A stretch of DNA of 64,000 nt from Promethearchaeia archaeon (GTDB lineage: Archaea > Asgardarchaeota > Lokiarchaeia > Sigyniarchaeales > SOKP01). Under the pieces are notes generated by a model. The model was not told the origin of the DNA, ran no database searches, and saw only the letters and a program-made list of their open reading frames with translations. Shown here in pieces: positions 45,782-53,550 of the stretch. A program made the translations under genes and the position numbers. Every line of letters starts with the position of its first letter. The first letter of the stretch is position 1. The stretch covers positions 62,001 to 126,000 of the forward strand of contig JAHQWK010000001.1 in assembly GCA_029856145.1 (NCBI GenBank), in the 5' to 3' direction.

Positions 45782-46672
45782 TCAAGAAAGGTCTAGTATA
45801 TTTGATATAAATATATCTCGATCAAATGGTTCTAGATCTTTATAGCTCTGTCCAGTCCCAACAAAAATTATAGATTTTTTAGTTTCAAACGAAATCGACA
45901 ATGCAGCACCACCTTTTGCATCAGCATCAAGTTTAGTTAAAATATTGGCGTCAATTCCAACATGTTTTTTAAACTCTTTTGCTTGAAAAAGAGCGTCGTT
46001 GCCCGCAAGGGAATCTCCCACAAACACCTTACAATCAGGTTGAGCAACCCTGCAGATTTTTTGTATTTCTATCATCAAGTTTTTGTCTGTAACTTGTCTT
46101 CCGGCTGTATCGACTAAAACAACATCAACATTTTTGGCTTTAGCATGTTCGATAGAATCATATGCCACTGATGCAGGATCAGATTTATATCCATGCTTTA
46201 TTACGCGGATTCCTACATTTTCCATATGATAAGACAACTGTTCGATTGCTGCTGCTCGAAATGTATCTGCCGCCGCTGCTACAATCGAAAATCCCTCTTT
46301 TTTTAAATAATGAGCGATTTTAGCCATGGTTGTAGTTTTTCCTGTTCCGTTAACGCCAAGAAAAACTATTACATAAGGCTCGTTTTTTTTTCTAATCTCT
46401 ACGAGCAAATCAAGGTCTTCTTCAGGTGTTAAGATCTCCGTGATAATTTCTTTTAATACTTCAAATAACATTTTTTGGGTTGATGTTAAGCGCCCCACTT
46501 GTTCGTTTTTAAAAGATTCAGTGATTCTATTGCATATTTCATCAGCAGTGTCGATTGCTACATCGTTGCTTAAAAGGAGTAATCTAAGTTCATTAATAGT
46601 GATATCTAACTTTTTTTCTGTTAAAGTTTTTTTAACAAATGATGAAAAAGCGTTCTTCAATTTCTCAAGCAT
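45782..46672 (-). CDS. ftsY: Signal recognition particle receptor FtsY
   Basis: SRP-family GTPase that docks ribosome-SRP complexes at the membrane. The N domain (about 1-90) is helical; the G domain has G1 GVNGTGKTTTMAKIA (104-118), the insertion-box region FSIVAAAADTFRAAAIEQL, G3 DTAGR, G4 TKLDADAKGG and G5-like GTGQSYKDLEPFD. At 296 aa it lacks the long acidic A domain of bacterial FtsY, as is normal for archaea. It is in the order prefoldin-ftsY-secE, which is classic in archaea, and is separated from prefoldin by 66 bp. The start is ATG at 46672. Confidence 0.95.
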   Translation of the reverse strand: MLEKLKNAFSSFVKKTLTEKKLDITINELRLLLLSNDVAIDTADEICNRITESFKNEQVGRLTSTQKMLFEVLKEIITEILTPEEDLDLLVEIRKKNEPYVIVFLGVNGTGKTTTMAKIAHYLKKEGFSIVAAAADTFRAAAIEQLSYHMENVGIRVIKHGYKSDPASVAYDSIEHAKAKNVDVVLVDTAGRQVTDKNLMIEIQKICRVAQPDCKVFVGDSLAGNDALFQAKEFKKHVGIDANILTKLDADAKGGAALSISFETKKSIIFVGTGQSYKDLEPFDRDIFISNILDLS

Positions 46673-46738
46673 TTACTTCTCCATAGATCTTTATAATTTG
46701 ATTAAAAATATAATGAGATTGAGGTAAAAAATCTACTT

Positions 46739-47149
46739 TTATGTATAACCTTTTTGAAAATTTTGAGAAATTACTTGTAGGTTTACATCTATATTTCGTA
46801 TTTGAGTTGTTATATATTGAATCTGTTGGTTGATTTTTTCAATTATTTTATCAAGATATTCATTAGCTTCATCTAAATCCTTTTCAATTACTACATCTTG
46901 TGTAACCGCTAATAAAACCTTCTCTGGTTCTTTAATAGATGCTTTTACATTTACTAATCCCCCGATTGGAACCAATATTTCATCATCTTCTTTGACTCCA
47001 TCCTTTAAATTTACTATAGTATTTTTAGTATTTATAACATTACCTAGAGAAGCATTTACGATTTCTAGTTGTCCTTGAAGCATATCACGCTGTTCCTTTA
47101 AATATCGCAATTTTATTAATTGCTCTTGATATTCTTGAGAAGGTTCCAT
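46739..47149 (-). CDS. pfdA: Prefoldin alpha subunit
   Basis: Subunit of the jellyfish-shaped chaperone that hands unfolded proteins to the thermosome. The pattern is long N-terminal coiled coil (LIKLRYLKEQRDMLQGQLEI), central beta-hairpins (ILVPIGGLVNVKASIKEPEK, VLLAVTQDVVIEKD) and a C-terminal coiled coil (ANEYLDKIIEKINQQIQYI). IGGLVN is the alpha-subunit hairpin signature. Translation probably begins at ATG 47149 (MEPSQEY) rather than TTG 47158. It follows L18a with about 30 bp between, in the conserved archaeal gene order. Confidence 0.9.
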   Translation of the reverse strand: MEPSQEYQEQLIKLRYLKEQRDMLQGQLEIVNASLGNVINTKNTIVNLKDGVKEDDEILVPIGGLVNVKASIKEPEKVLLAVTQDVVIEKDLDEANEYLDKIIEKINQQIQYITTQIRNIDVNLQVISQNFQKGYT

Positions 47150-47181
47150 TCTTATCAAATCCTATATTTATTATTTTTTAA

Positions 47182-47409
47182 TTATTCTGATAATTCTCGA
47201 ATAAGATGATCTTGAGATTCTTCCAGACTTATTTCTTTTACTTCTTGAATGTTGATCTGACGTCTATATATCCCAATTGAAGTAATTTGACTTAATACTT
47301 TTTCAAGAGCGTCCTTTTCCTTCAAAGCTCGTACTTCTTTTCTAAACAAATATTTTTTATGATTTTTTTTGTAGTTACCAATAATTCTGAAGATTTTAAT
47401 CTCTGACAT
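47182..47409 (-). CDS. rpl18a: Large-subunit ribosomal protein L18Ae/LX
   Basis: Archaeal LX (L20A/L18Ae), 75 aa, at the 50S surface near the 5S-associated region. It has the family start IKIFRIIGNYKKNHKKYLFR KEVRAL broken into strand and helix, EKDALEKVLSQITSIGIYRR and the end strand INIQEVKEI. It sits between aIF6 (134 bp upstream) and prefoldin alpha on the same strand. The position after aIF6 and L31e is highly conserved in archaea. The start is ATG at 47409. Confidence 0.88.
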   Translation of the reverse strand: MSEIKIFRIIGNYKKNHKKYLFRKEVRALKEKDALEKVLSQITSIGIYRRQINIQEVKEISLEESQDHLIRELSE

Positions 47410-47543
47410 AACTAATTATAACCACTATTTCAAAGCTATTAAAATAGCATAATATTCTAAAAAATATTAAATTTTGTATTTTATCAACAGTGAGAATTTA
47501 AAGAAAATTATTTTTCAAGTAAGGATAATTTATTATACAATTC

Positions 47544-48215
47544 TCATAAGTTTAACACACTTGTAATTCTCATCATTTCTGGACCTGTACAATAACTACC
47601 AAAAATCCCACTTTTATCATTAACAATTGCTCCTGAACTTAAATACGGTATACCACGATTAACTGTCGATACATCAACCTCATTGACTTTTAAAATAGAA
47701 GAAATAAATTCGATTTCTTCATCTGTTGATAAAGGATGAATTAAACAACCATAATTATTGGCTAAAGATATTGAACCAGGAAGGTAAAAGTCTGCAAATT
47801 CATAAACTACGGTCTCAACATTTAAAATATCTTCAATCTTAGTTTTGTAATTTTCCAAGAAAGAGCTAATTATTGCACCCTTATCATTACATAAGATTAA
47901 ATTTCCTAATGCATTATCGATTGATTTCAGAATTCCAATATTATATGAGTCATTCATATATGACTTTAAATTATTAAGTTCATCTTCTCGTATAATATGT
48001 GGTACAATTATTCCATATTTATTTGATGCAGTATATACTCCTAATAAATTAGAATTATTAATTGTAAGAGGGTAAAAAGGTTCCTCAAAAATTGTTTTGA
48101 ATTTTTTAAGTAAAGGGTTTATTAAAGATGATGGATAAAGAATAAAAGCATTATTCGCCGTTAAATATACTCCTATCAAGCTACGCCCAAAGATTTGGGT
48201 CCTAAGAATTGCCAT
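47544..48215 (-). CDS. eif6: Translation initiation factor aIF6
   Basis: Anti-association factor that binds the 50S subunit and blocks premature subunit joining. The five-fold pseudo-symmetric fold is seen as repeats of a strand pair with G-x-(Y/L)-(T/S)-A-x-N: LIGVYLTANNAFILYP, LLGVYTASNKYGIIVP, LGNLILCNDKGAIIS, PGSISLANNYGCLIHP and GAIVNDKSGIFG. Length is 223 aa, as expected. It lies 30 bp after L31e and before L18a on the same strand, the classical L39e-L31e-aIF6-L18a order. Confidence 0.94.
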   Translation of the reverse strand: MAILRTQIFGRSLIGVYLTANNAFILYPSSLINPLLKKFKTIFEEPFYPLTINNSNLLGVYTASNKYGIIVPHIIREDELNNLKSYMNDSYNIGILKSIDNALGNLILCNDKGAIISSFLENYKTKIEDILNVETVVYEFADFYLPGSISLANNYGCLIHPLSTDEEIEFISSILKVNEVDVSTVNRGIPYLSSGAIVNDKSGIFGSYCTGPEMMRITSVLNL

Positions 48216-48245
48216 TTTTATGACTCTTTAAAGATCTAGAGTATT

Positions 48246-48683
48246 TTAAGCTAAATAGACGACTACTAGACCATCAATGTTCTTGGTTGCTCTCACTTTT
48301 AATTTTCTTGGTGGTTTTTGAATTGATCGCTCCCAAATCTTTTCATTTACTTCTTGAGTAATAACTAAAGATTCTGGTTTAAAATGACGCATCATATATT
48401 CTCTTAGATATCTAATTGCTTTTTTACTTCGTTTATTTCTAGGACCTTTACGTGCTTTTGCAAGTGGGATTATATATATCCTCTCATCAATGATTTCTTC
48501 TTTGGGTGCTTCTTCTTCCTCAATTTCTTCTCGTTCTTCAAAAATCTCACTTATTTCTTCTTCTTCAGAAATTTCATCTAAACTGAATTCTTCGATCTCT
48601 TCAATTTCTTCCTCAGGTTCTCCAGTATCTGCTAATTCTTCTTCTAAATCTTCTAAATTAATTTCTTTTTCTTTTTTCGCCAT
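48246..48683 (-). CDS. rpl31e: Large-subunit ribosomal protein L31e with acidic N-terminal extension
   Basis: The C-terminal 80 residues are L31e: DERIYIIPLAKARKGPRNKR, AIRYLREYMMRHFKPE, VITQEVNEKIWERSIQKPPR and LKVRATKNIDGLVVVYL. This protein lies at the polypeptide exit tunnel. It is preceded by about 65 residues dominated by Glu and Asp (for example EEEISEIFEEREEIEEEEAP), which archaeal L31e proteins of about 80-90 residues normally lack. The extension is in frame, starts at ATG 48683 and has no internal start with a better context visible. It could be flexible and recruit tunnel-exit factors. Order L39e-L31e-aIF6 is conserved. Confidence 0.9.
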   Translation of the reverse strand: MAKKEKEINLEDLEEELADTGEPEEEIEEIEEFSLDEISEEEEISEIFEEREEIEEEEAPKEEIIDERIYIIPLAKARKGPRNKRSKKAIRYLREYMMRHFKPESLVITQEVNEKIWERSIQKPPRKLKVRATKNIDGLVVVYLA

Positions 48684-48710
48684 ATTATTTCAACTTTATA
48701 ATAAGTAAAT

Positions 48711-48872
48711 TTAATCTCGTTTTAATCTTGTATTCCGCCATGACCTTCTCGTATAAGGGCTACTACTCACTCTGCGATTTGTTTTTATTGTTACCCAATT
48801 TGGAATCGATTGACTTTGTTTCATTTTTTTTGCTCTACGTAATTTTGATCCTAAATTTTTATTACGAGCCAT
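48711..48872 (-). CDS. rpl39e: Large-subunit ribosomal protein L39e
   Basis: A 53-aa, highly basic protein lining the exit tunnel. Translation from ATG 48872 gives MARNKNLGSKLRRAKKMKQS, then QSIPNWVTIKTNRRVSSSPY and TRRSWRNTRLKRD; the IPNWV and RR-WRRTRLK elements are diagnostic. It is short enough to be missed by gene callers. It lies 27 bp upstream of L31e and 20 bp downstream of the PDCD5-like gene, all on the same strand. Confidence 0.93.
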   Translation of the reverse strand: MARNKNLGSKLRRAKKMKQSQSIPNWVTIKTNRRVSSSPYTRRSWRNTRLKRD

Positions 48873-48892
48873 TTTCCTTACTCTTTTTTTAA

Positions 48893-49234
48893 TTATTTTT
48901 TTATATTAAATTCTTTTTTTCTTTCAAAGGAAGAAATTTGTTCTAAAAGTTTTTTAAATGCATTATCTGGCAAAGGTGTTGCACCTCTTAGTTTTCCCGC
49001 TTGAAATAGTTGAATCAATTGTATTTCTATTTGTTCAGCAAATTTAGGTTTAACCATTCGAATATTTTCTAATCTCTGCCTGCCTTCCGGTGATAATATT
49101 TTACGCATTAATTGGTATTTTTTTGTTTCAAAATCTCTTTCTTGAACTTCTGCTATTTGTTGTTGTGCTGCTTGTTGCTTTAATTCTTCTAACTTTCTTC
49201 TTCTAATTTCGTCCAAATCTTCGTCGTTACTCAC
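48893..49234 (-). CDS. PDCD5-like DNA-binding protein
   Basis: Archaeal homologue of eukaryotic programmed cell death protein 5 (TFAR19), a small three-helix-bundle protein. The N-terminal helix has DEDLDEIRRRKLEELKQQAA, then the core ILSPEGRQRLENIRMVKPKF, EQIEIQLIQLFQAGKLRGAT and LPDNAFKKLLEQIS. Length is 113 aa. It sits between S19e and L39e, the standard archaeal context. The function in archaea is poorly known; nucleic-acid binding and chaperone-related roles have been proposed. Confidence 0.92.
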   Translation of the reverse strand: MSNDEDLDEIRRRKLEELKQQAAQQQIAEVQERDFETKKYQLMRKILSPEGRQRLENIRMVKPKFAEQIEIQLIQLFQAGKLRGATPLPDNAFKKLLEQISSFERKKEFNIKK

Positions 49235-49259
49235 TCTAAATCCCTAAATAATGCAAATA

Positions 49260-49685
49260 TTATGTTTTTTGCCTTGAAATAACGTATGCCGTTCTTTCTA
49301 ATAGACTCATTCCTTCTGCAGAAACTACTCTTCCTTCTTTTTCCTTTTTTTCAAGTAATTTTGCATTTTCTAATTGTTGCAAAGCCACTCTTACAATTTT
49401 GCCACTTCCTTTAGCAGAGTGATTGAGTCCTGGTCCTCTTCTATTTCGCCCTCCATAATACTTTCTAAGTTTATTTACACCTATTGGGCCATACTTCTTT
49501 ACTTTTCTAAGAATTGAAGCACATCTGATATACCAAAAATTCTTAGTATCTTGTGGTGCTAATTCTTTAAAAAACGCTGTTTTCCAAAATTCTGAACCAT
49601 CTGGAGGTGAAATTTCTGGATACTCCTTAAGTTTTTCCGCAATTGCCTCAATGAGCATATCTGCGTTTACTAGAAAAATCGACAT
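49260..49685 (-). CDS. rps19e: Small-subunit ribosomal protein S19e
   Basis: Eukaryote-like 30S protein (141 aa) needed for small-subunit head maturation. Clear family segments are PPDGSEFWKTAFFKELAPQD, FWYIRCASILRKVKKYGPIG, VNKLRKYYGGRNRRG and ALQQLENAKLLEKKEKEGRV. It begins the minus-strand ribosomal/secretory cluster and is divergent from the YhbY-like gene, with under 100 bp between. The start is ATG at 49685. Confidence 0.95.
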   Translation of the reverse strand: MSIFLVNADMLIEAIAEKLKEYPEISPPDGSEFWKTAFFKELAPQDTKNFWYIRCASILRKVKKYGPIGVNKLRKYYGGRNRRGPGLNHSAKGSGKIVRVALQQLENAKLLEKKEKEGRVVSAEGMSLLERTAYVISRQKT

Positions 49686-49780
49686 GTTAATCTTTAATTC
49701 TATCCTTCTTTATTAAATATAATACGTTTTAAAAGTCAGAATAGATTAAAAATTTTTCGTATTTTCTGTGTTCTGGGACC

Positions 49781-50053
49781 ATGAGTTATCAAAAAGAATT
49801 TAAAAAAACTTTACTTTCACAACCACATTGCATTTTAGGCAAATATGGAGTTTCAGATGAATTTATCAGTCATGTTACCAAGTTATTAAAGAGATATAAA
49901 ATAATAAAAGTAAAAGCATTAAAGTCTGTAGCTACTAAATCGAATATAGAAGAATTAGCTCAAAAAATCGCAAAGTTAACAAACTCTTATTTAATAGATA
50001 TTAGAGGTAAAATTTTCATACTTTCTCTATATGACATTAAAAAGTTTAATTAA
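49781..50053 (+). CDS. CRM (YhbY-like) RNA-binding protein
   Basis: Single-domain CRM protein of 90 aa. The domain hallmarks are CILGKYGVSDEFISHVTKLL (with the GxxG-like loop shifted to GKYG), KIIKVKALKS, the helix NIEELAQKIAKLTNSYLIDI and RGKIFILSLY. CRM proteins bind structured RNA; bacterial YhbY joins pre-50S ribosomes. In archaea this gene often precedes Rpp21 and S19e, as here, which suggests a role in ribosome or tRNA maturation. The Rpp21 gene begins 22 bp downstream. The start is ATG at 49781. Confidence 0.85.
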   Translation: MSYQKEFKKTLLSQPHCILGKYGVSDEFISHVTKLLKRYKIIKVKALKSVATKSNIEELAQKIAKLTNSYLIDIRGKIFILSLYDIKKFN

Positions 50054-50075
50054 AATTCCTATCAAGATTATTTAG

Positions 50076-50420
50076 ATGCCTAAACGTAATAAAAATACAA
50101 AATATATTGTAAAAGAAATTGCACATTCCCGTATACTATATTTATTTCAAAAAGCTCATGAAGTTTTTCCCGAAAATAAAACTTTAGCAAATCGTTATAC
50201 GTATTTAGCAAGACGTTATGCTCAAAGAGCTAAGATAAAAATACCATTTGAATGGAAAAAACGTATATGTCATAAATGTAAAATGTTTTTATACCCTGGG
50301 CTAAATTGTAGAGTTAGAATGCATTCACAAAAAGGAAATGGGTCTCATATCTCCTTAACTTGTTTTGAGTGTAATAAAACTACAAGGTATTTCATTAAAT
50401 TAAAAAATAAAAAGAAATAA
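50076..50420 (+). CDS. rnp4: RNase P protein component 4 (Rpp21/Rpr2)
   Basis: Zinc-ribbon subunit of archaeal RNase P that pairs with Rpp29 on the specificity domain of the RNA. N-terminal helices contain IVKEIAHSRILYLFQKAHEV and ANRYTYLARRYAQRAKIKIP, the zinc ribbon C-x2-C in RICHKCKMFLYPGLN and C-x2-C in LTCFECNKTTRY. The basic C-terminus (IKLKNKKK) is normal. Length is 114 aa. It is in an apparent operon YhbY-rnp4-nep1. RNase P acts at the 5' end of the same tRNAs that RNase Z (7.5 kb) processes at the 3' end. Confidence 0.92.
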   Translation: MPKRNKNTKYIVKEIAHSRILYLFQKAHEVFPENKTLANRYTYLARRYAQRAKIKIPFEWKKRICHKCKMFLYPGLNCRVRMHSQKGNGSHISLTCFECNKTTRYFIKLKNKKK

Positions 50421-50454
50421 TATTATTAATTGAACTAGTTTTAAGAAGCTAAAA

Positions 50455-51129
50455 ATGCCATTAATCTTAGTTTTAGTAGAATGCGGATTAGAATTGATAC
50501 CAAAACATATAAGAGATCATCCTGCTGTTAAGAAAAACTTGTCATCAAGGATTTATTCTTCACAACTCTTAGATAATTCCTTACATTTTTCTGCTATGAA
50601 AAACTTGAAGAATAGGGAAAAGAGAGGGCGACCTGATATAATCCATAGTTGTTTACTTAACGCTCTGGGATCCCCCCTAAATAAGAATAGAAATTTAATT
50701 ATATTCATACATACAATTAATGATAAAATTTATGAGTTCAATCCAGAAATTAGAATCGCGAGAAATTATAACCGATTCAAAGGATTAATGTCGAAATTAT
50801 TAATAGATGGTAGTATAGAAACAGGAAATTCAAAATTAATAACTCAATTTAAAGGTGATTTAAAGGAACTTATAACAAAATTTGAAGATCCTGAAGTATG
50901 TATACTTTCGAGTAAGGGTAAGTTGATAAATGAATTTAAAGATTTGTTTATAGAGGGTATAGATAAAAATTATATTGCAATTATTGGCGGTTTTCAAAAG
51001 AGTGGTTTCTCAAAAGACATTTTTAATATGTCAAAAAATTTGATTTCTATTTCCCCACACACACTAGATGCGGGGGTAGTGACCAATAGAATTATTACCT
51101 ACTATGAGCTTACTTATAGAATCCTTTAA
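50455..51129 (+). CDS. nep1: rRNA (pseudouridine-N1)-methyltransferase Nep1/Emg1
   Basis: SPOUT methyltransferase that makes N1-methylpseudouridine in the small-subunit rRNA and assists assembly. The start MPLILVLVECGLELIPKHIR and NRNLIIFIHT are typical. KRGRPDIIHSCLLNALGSPL (about 60-79) is the diagnostic substrate loop, and the knot has YIAIIGGFQKSGFSKDIF, then ISISPHTLDAGVVTNRIITY. Length is 224 aa. It lies 34 bp after rnp4 on the same strand, and a tRNA-Gly gene follows. Confidence 0.94.
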   Translation: MPLILVLVECGLELIPKHIRDHPAVKKNLSSRIYSSQLLDNSLHFSAMKNLKNREKRGRPDIIHSCLLNALGSPLNKNRNLIIFIHTINDKIYEFNPEIRIARNYNRFKGLMSKLLIDGSIETGNSKLITQFKGDLKELITKFEDPEVCILSSKGKLINEFKDLFIEGIDKNYIAIIGGFQKSGFSKDIFNMSKNLISISPHTLDAGVVTNRIITYYELTYRIL

Positions 51130-51191
51130 AATCACTAAAGTTAAAAGAAATGATGAATTTTTTATCATACACTAATTTCTAAATTTCGTAA

Positions 51192-51284
51192 GCGCGATTA
51201 GTCTAGTGGTTAGGATCTCGGCCTTCCATAGGTAGAACTAACTGAAGATAGCCGATGACCCGGGTTCAATTCCCGGATCGCGCA
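51192..51284 (+). tRNA. tRNA-Gly (TCC) with a 21-nt intron at position 37/38
   Basis: The acceptor stem GCGCGAT pairs perfectly with ATCGCGC, discriminator A. The D arm is GTCTAGTGGTTAGGAT, and the T arm is CCGGG-TTCAATT-CCCGG. The anticodon stem TCGGC/GCCGA encloses CTTCCA, then a 21-nt insert (51229-51249), then A, giving loop CT-TCC-AA and anticodon TCC. The insert has a good bulge-helix-bulge: CTTC pairs with GAAG (51244-51247) and the cuts fall in 3-nt bulges CA/T and AT/A. CCA is not encoded. It lies 62 bp after nep1. Confidence 0.93.
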
Positions 51285-51334
51285 TTTATAACCTTTTAAA
51301 CTCATTTAAGAAGGGATTAAACATTAATAAATCT

Positions 51335-51512
51335 TCGTGAAAGGATGGTTTCACGATCTATTGTTTTTGTATAAAAATTATTTTTTTATTATTTCAAAAT
51401 ACAAAAAGTTAAATATACAAGTTTGTATGTTACTGTTGAAAAAACGCCCGCTAAATACATTCCATTTCCATATTAGATCACTTCAAAATTTGTATTAAAA
51501 AGGCGTTTTTTC
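51335..51512. repeat. Cluster of four inverted repeats downstream of tRNA-Gly
   Basis: Non-coding stretch with four hairpin-capable inverted repeats: TCGTGAAA/TTTCACGA (51335-51356, 6-nt loop), TTTTTGTAT/ATACAAAAA (51364-51407), ATACAA/TTGTAT (51415-51428) and GAAAAAACGCC/GGCGTTTTTTC (51438-51448 with 51502-51512, 53-nt loop). The first could terminate the tRNA transcript, as it is followed by a T-rich run. The last, an 11-bp GC-containing stem closing a long loop, could be a small structured RNA or a miniature-element end. Function not assigned. Confidence 0.5.
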
Positions 51513-51601
51513 TCTTATTTTGAATTTTCATATACGTCTCGTTCATTAATCTTAAATTCTTTATTTTATTATTGACCAATACTAAAACAATAATCATTAT
51601 A

Positions 51602-52738
51602 ATGGTCAAGTACATTTATCAAGAGTTTAAATCGGTCTTAAATAAATTAAAATTTCCCGATTCATGGTTTTGGGCTCGATATACTTTAAACACATATTCT
51701 GGATGTGCTCATGCTTGTATATATTGTGATGCTCGAAGTGAACGATACTATATAGAGGATTTTGAAAATGAAGTAATTATAAAGACTAATTTCGATAAAA
51801 AACTGGATCAGAGACTTAAAAGAGCTCGTACATTATTGCCTGATGTTATTGCTCCCGGTGGTGTAAATGACGCTTATCAGCCTATAGAAAAAAAGATTGA
51901 ACATACTAGAAAAGTTTTGGAAGTCATAGCAAAACATAAATATCCGATTAATATTGCTACGAAGTCAAAGCTAGTCACTCGGGATATTGACATTCTTAAA
52001 AAAATTGCAGACGACACGTGGTGTACTGTAGGTTTTTCAATAAGCACTACTGATGAAGAACTAGCTGAATTTTTAGAGCCTTATTCATCCTCTCCTTCTG
52101 AAAGATTAGAAGCATTAAAGATCTTAAAAAAGGAAGCACCTCATATTCAGGTAGGTACATATTTTATTCCAATTATTCCATTTTTAGCCGATGATGATGA
52201 AAATCTAGAGAATATAATAAAGCAATCTAATAACGCTGGAGCTGATTTTGTATTATTTTCACCTGGCTTAACTATGCGTGATTCTCAAGCTAAATATTTT
52301 TTAAAAAAATTAAAAGAAAGTAATTATAAACATGTTGTTAAACCGCTACTTGAATTGTTTAAAGGTCAGATGCATCCCCCCTCAGAATATCATAAAAAAT
52401 TTAATAATAAGTTATGGAATTTATGTCAAAAATATAAAGTCAATGTGCGAGTAAAACGTTGGATTCCTTCAGACTTCCGTAAATGGAATTATAAACTATC
52501 AGAATTACTCTTAAATAAAGAGTATATAGATGCATTAAAAACAGGTAAATCGAATAAAACTCTAATGTGGGCAGGATTAAACCTTAATAACCTAGAAGAA
52601 TCGATATTAGATGTTTATAAGAGAGGTGAATTGCACACTATAAAAAACTTTAATCCCAAAATAATTGAAATTATCGAACCTTACTTAGAAAAAAGTAAAG
52701 AATTAAAACAAAAAAAGGGGTTAGAAAAATTTCTATGA
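51602..52738 (+). CDS. Radical SAM protein, SplB/Rv2578c-like
   Basis: Radical SAM enzyme with the C-x3-C-x2-C cluster motif in YSGCAHACIYCDAR. The family context is KFPDSWFWARYTLNTYSGCA, VIAPGGVNDAYQPIEKK and PINIATKSKLVTRDIDIL, as in the spore-photoproduct-lyase-like group often called Rv2578c. The C-terminus contains KRWIPSDFRKWNYKL. I prefer ATG 51602 (MVKYIYQEF) to the upstream alternative at 51572. The substrate is unknown. The next gene, an AlkD-like protein, starts inside its stop (ATGA overlap). SPL-type and AlkD-type activities both concern DNA lesions, so a DNA-repair operon is a reasonable inference. Confidence 0.8.
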   Translation: MVKYIYQEFKSVLNKLKFPDSWFWARYTLNTYSGCAHACIYCDARSERYYIEDFENEVIIKTNFDKKLDQRLKRARTLLPDVIAPGGVNDAYQPIEKKIEHTRKVLEVIAKHKYPINIATKSKLVTRDIDILKKIADDTWCTVGFSISTTDEELAEFLEPYSSSPSERLEALKILKKEAPHIQVGTYFIPIIPFLADDDENLENIIKQSNNAGADFVLFSPGLTMRDSQAKYFLKKLKESNYKHVVKPLLELFKGQMHPPSEYHKKFNNKLWNLCQKYKVNVRVKRWIPSDFRKWNYKLSELLLNKEYIDALKTGKSNKTLMWAGLNLNNLEESILDVYKRGELHTIKNFNPKIIEIIEPYLEKSKELKQKKGLEKFL

Positions 52739-53478
52739 TAAAGAAAATAACCCAAGAAATAATTGAAGAATTGAAAAAAACTGCTCCTAAATTAACTCCC
52801 GAACAGATTAAAAGGAGGAATAAAATACTGAATTCTGATAATCCTAAATTTATTGGCTACGGCCATAAAATCTCTGAAATAGAAAAACTCACAAAAAAGA
52901 TATATAAAAAATATCAATGTAACTATGAAGATTCCCTTGTTATCTTTAAAAATCTTGTTAGCTCCAATATTCATGAAGTTAAATTTGCCAGTATCTTTTT
53001 TCTGAACCATGTGAAAGGTAATTTTAATCAAGCTACAATTGATATCATTGAGGATGCGTTTTCTAAATACTGTGATACATGGGCATTTTGTGATAGCAGC
53101 TGTATTAGAGTTATCGGACCATTTCTCGGAAAAAAGAATAACCAAATCTTAGCTGATAGGACTATTGATAAATGGTCTAATTCTGAAAATCTATGGATTA
53201 GACGAGCGTCACTGGTAATTTTACTTAAGATTATTATGATTAAAAAAGAATTTAACGATGGGTATGTTTATGAATTTGTTGAGAAAATGCTTAAATATCC
53301 TGAGGATTACATTCAGAAAGGAATTGGATGGCTCTTAAAAACATGTTCAAAATATAATCCAGATTTAATTTTCAAATACTTAATGAAAAATAAAGGAAAA
53401 CTCTCCCGTTTGATCCTTAGATATGCAAGTGAAAAATTATCAAAAGAAAAGAGAGCAAAAATCCTACTCTTTGATTAA
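52735..53478 (+). CDS. AlkD-like DNA alkylation-repair family protein (HEAT-like repeats)
   Basis: Helical-repeat protein of the DNA alkylation repair (AlkC/AlkD) superfamily, 247 aa. Features are KFIGYGHKISEIEKLTKKIY, FSKYCDTWAFCDSSCIRVIG (the W-D catalytic neighbourhood of AlkD-like proteins), WSNSENLWIRRASLVILLK and DYIQKGIGWLLKTCSKYNPD, which are all family markers. It overlaps the radical SAM gene by 4 bp, so the two are translationally coupled. The likely role is removal of alkylated bases, though several members of this family have lost glycosylase activity. The start is ATG at 52735. Confidence 0.82.
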   Translation: MIKKITQEIIEELKKTAPKLTPEQIKRRNKILNSDNPKFIGYGHKISEIEKLTKKIYKKYQCNYEDSLVIFKNLVSSNIHEVKFASIFFLNHVKGNFNQATIDIIEDAFSKYCDTWAFCDSSCIRVIGPFLGKKNNQILADRTIDKWSNSENLWIRRASLVILLKIIMIKKEFNDGYVYEFVEKMLKYPEDYIQKGIGWLLKTCSKYNPDLIFKYLMKNKGKLSRLILRYASEKLSKEKRAKILLFD

Positions 53479-53550
53479 TTTATTTTAACACTTATAGATT
53501 TATGTCGAAAATATTATAAACTAAACATCGTTTAATACAAACTAACCTCT

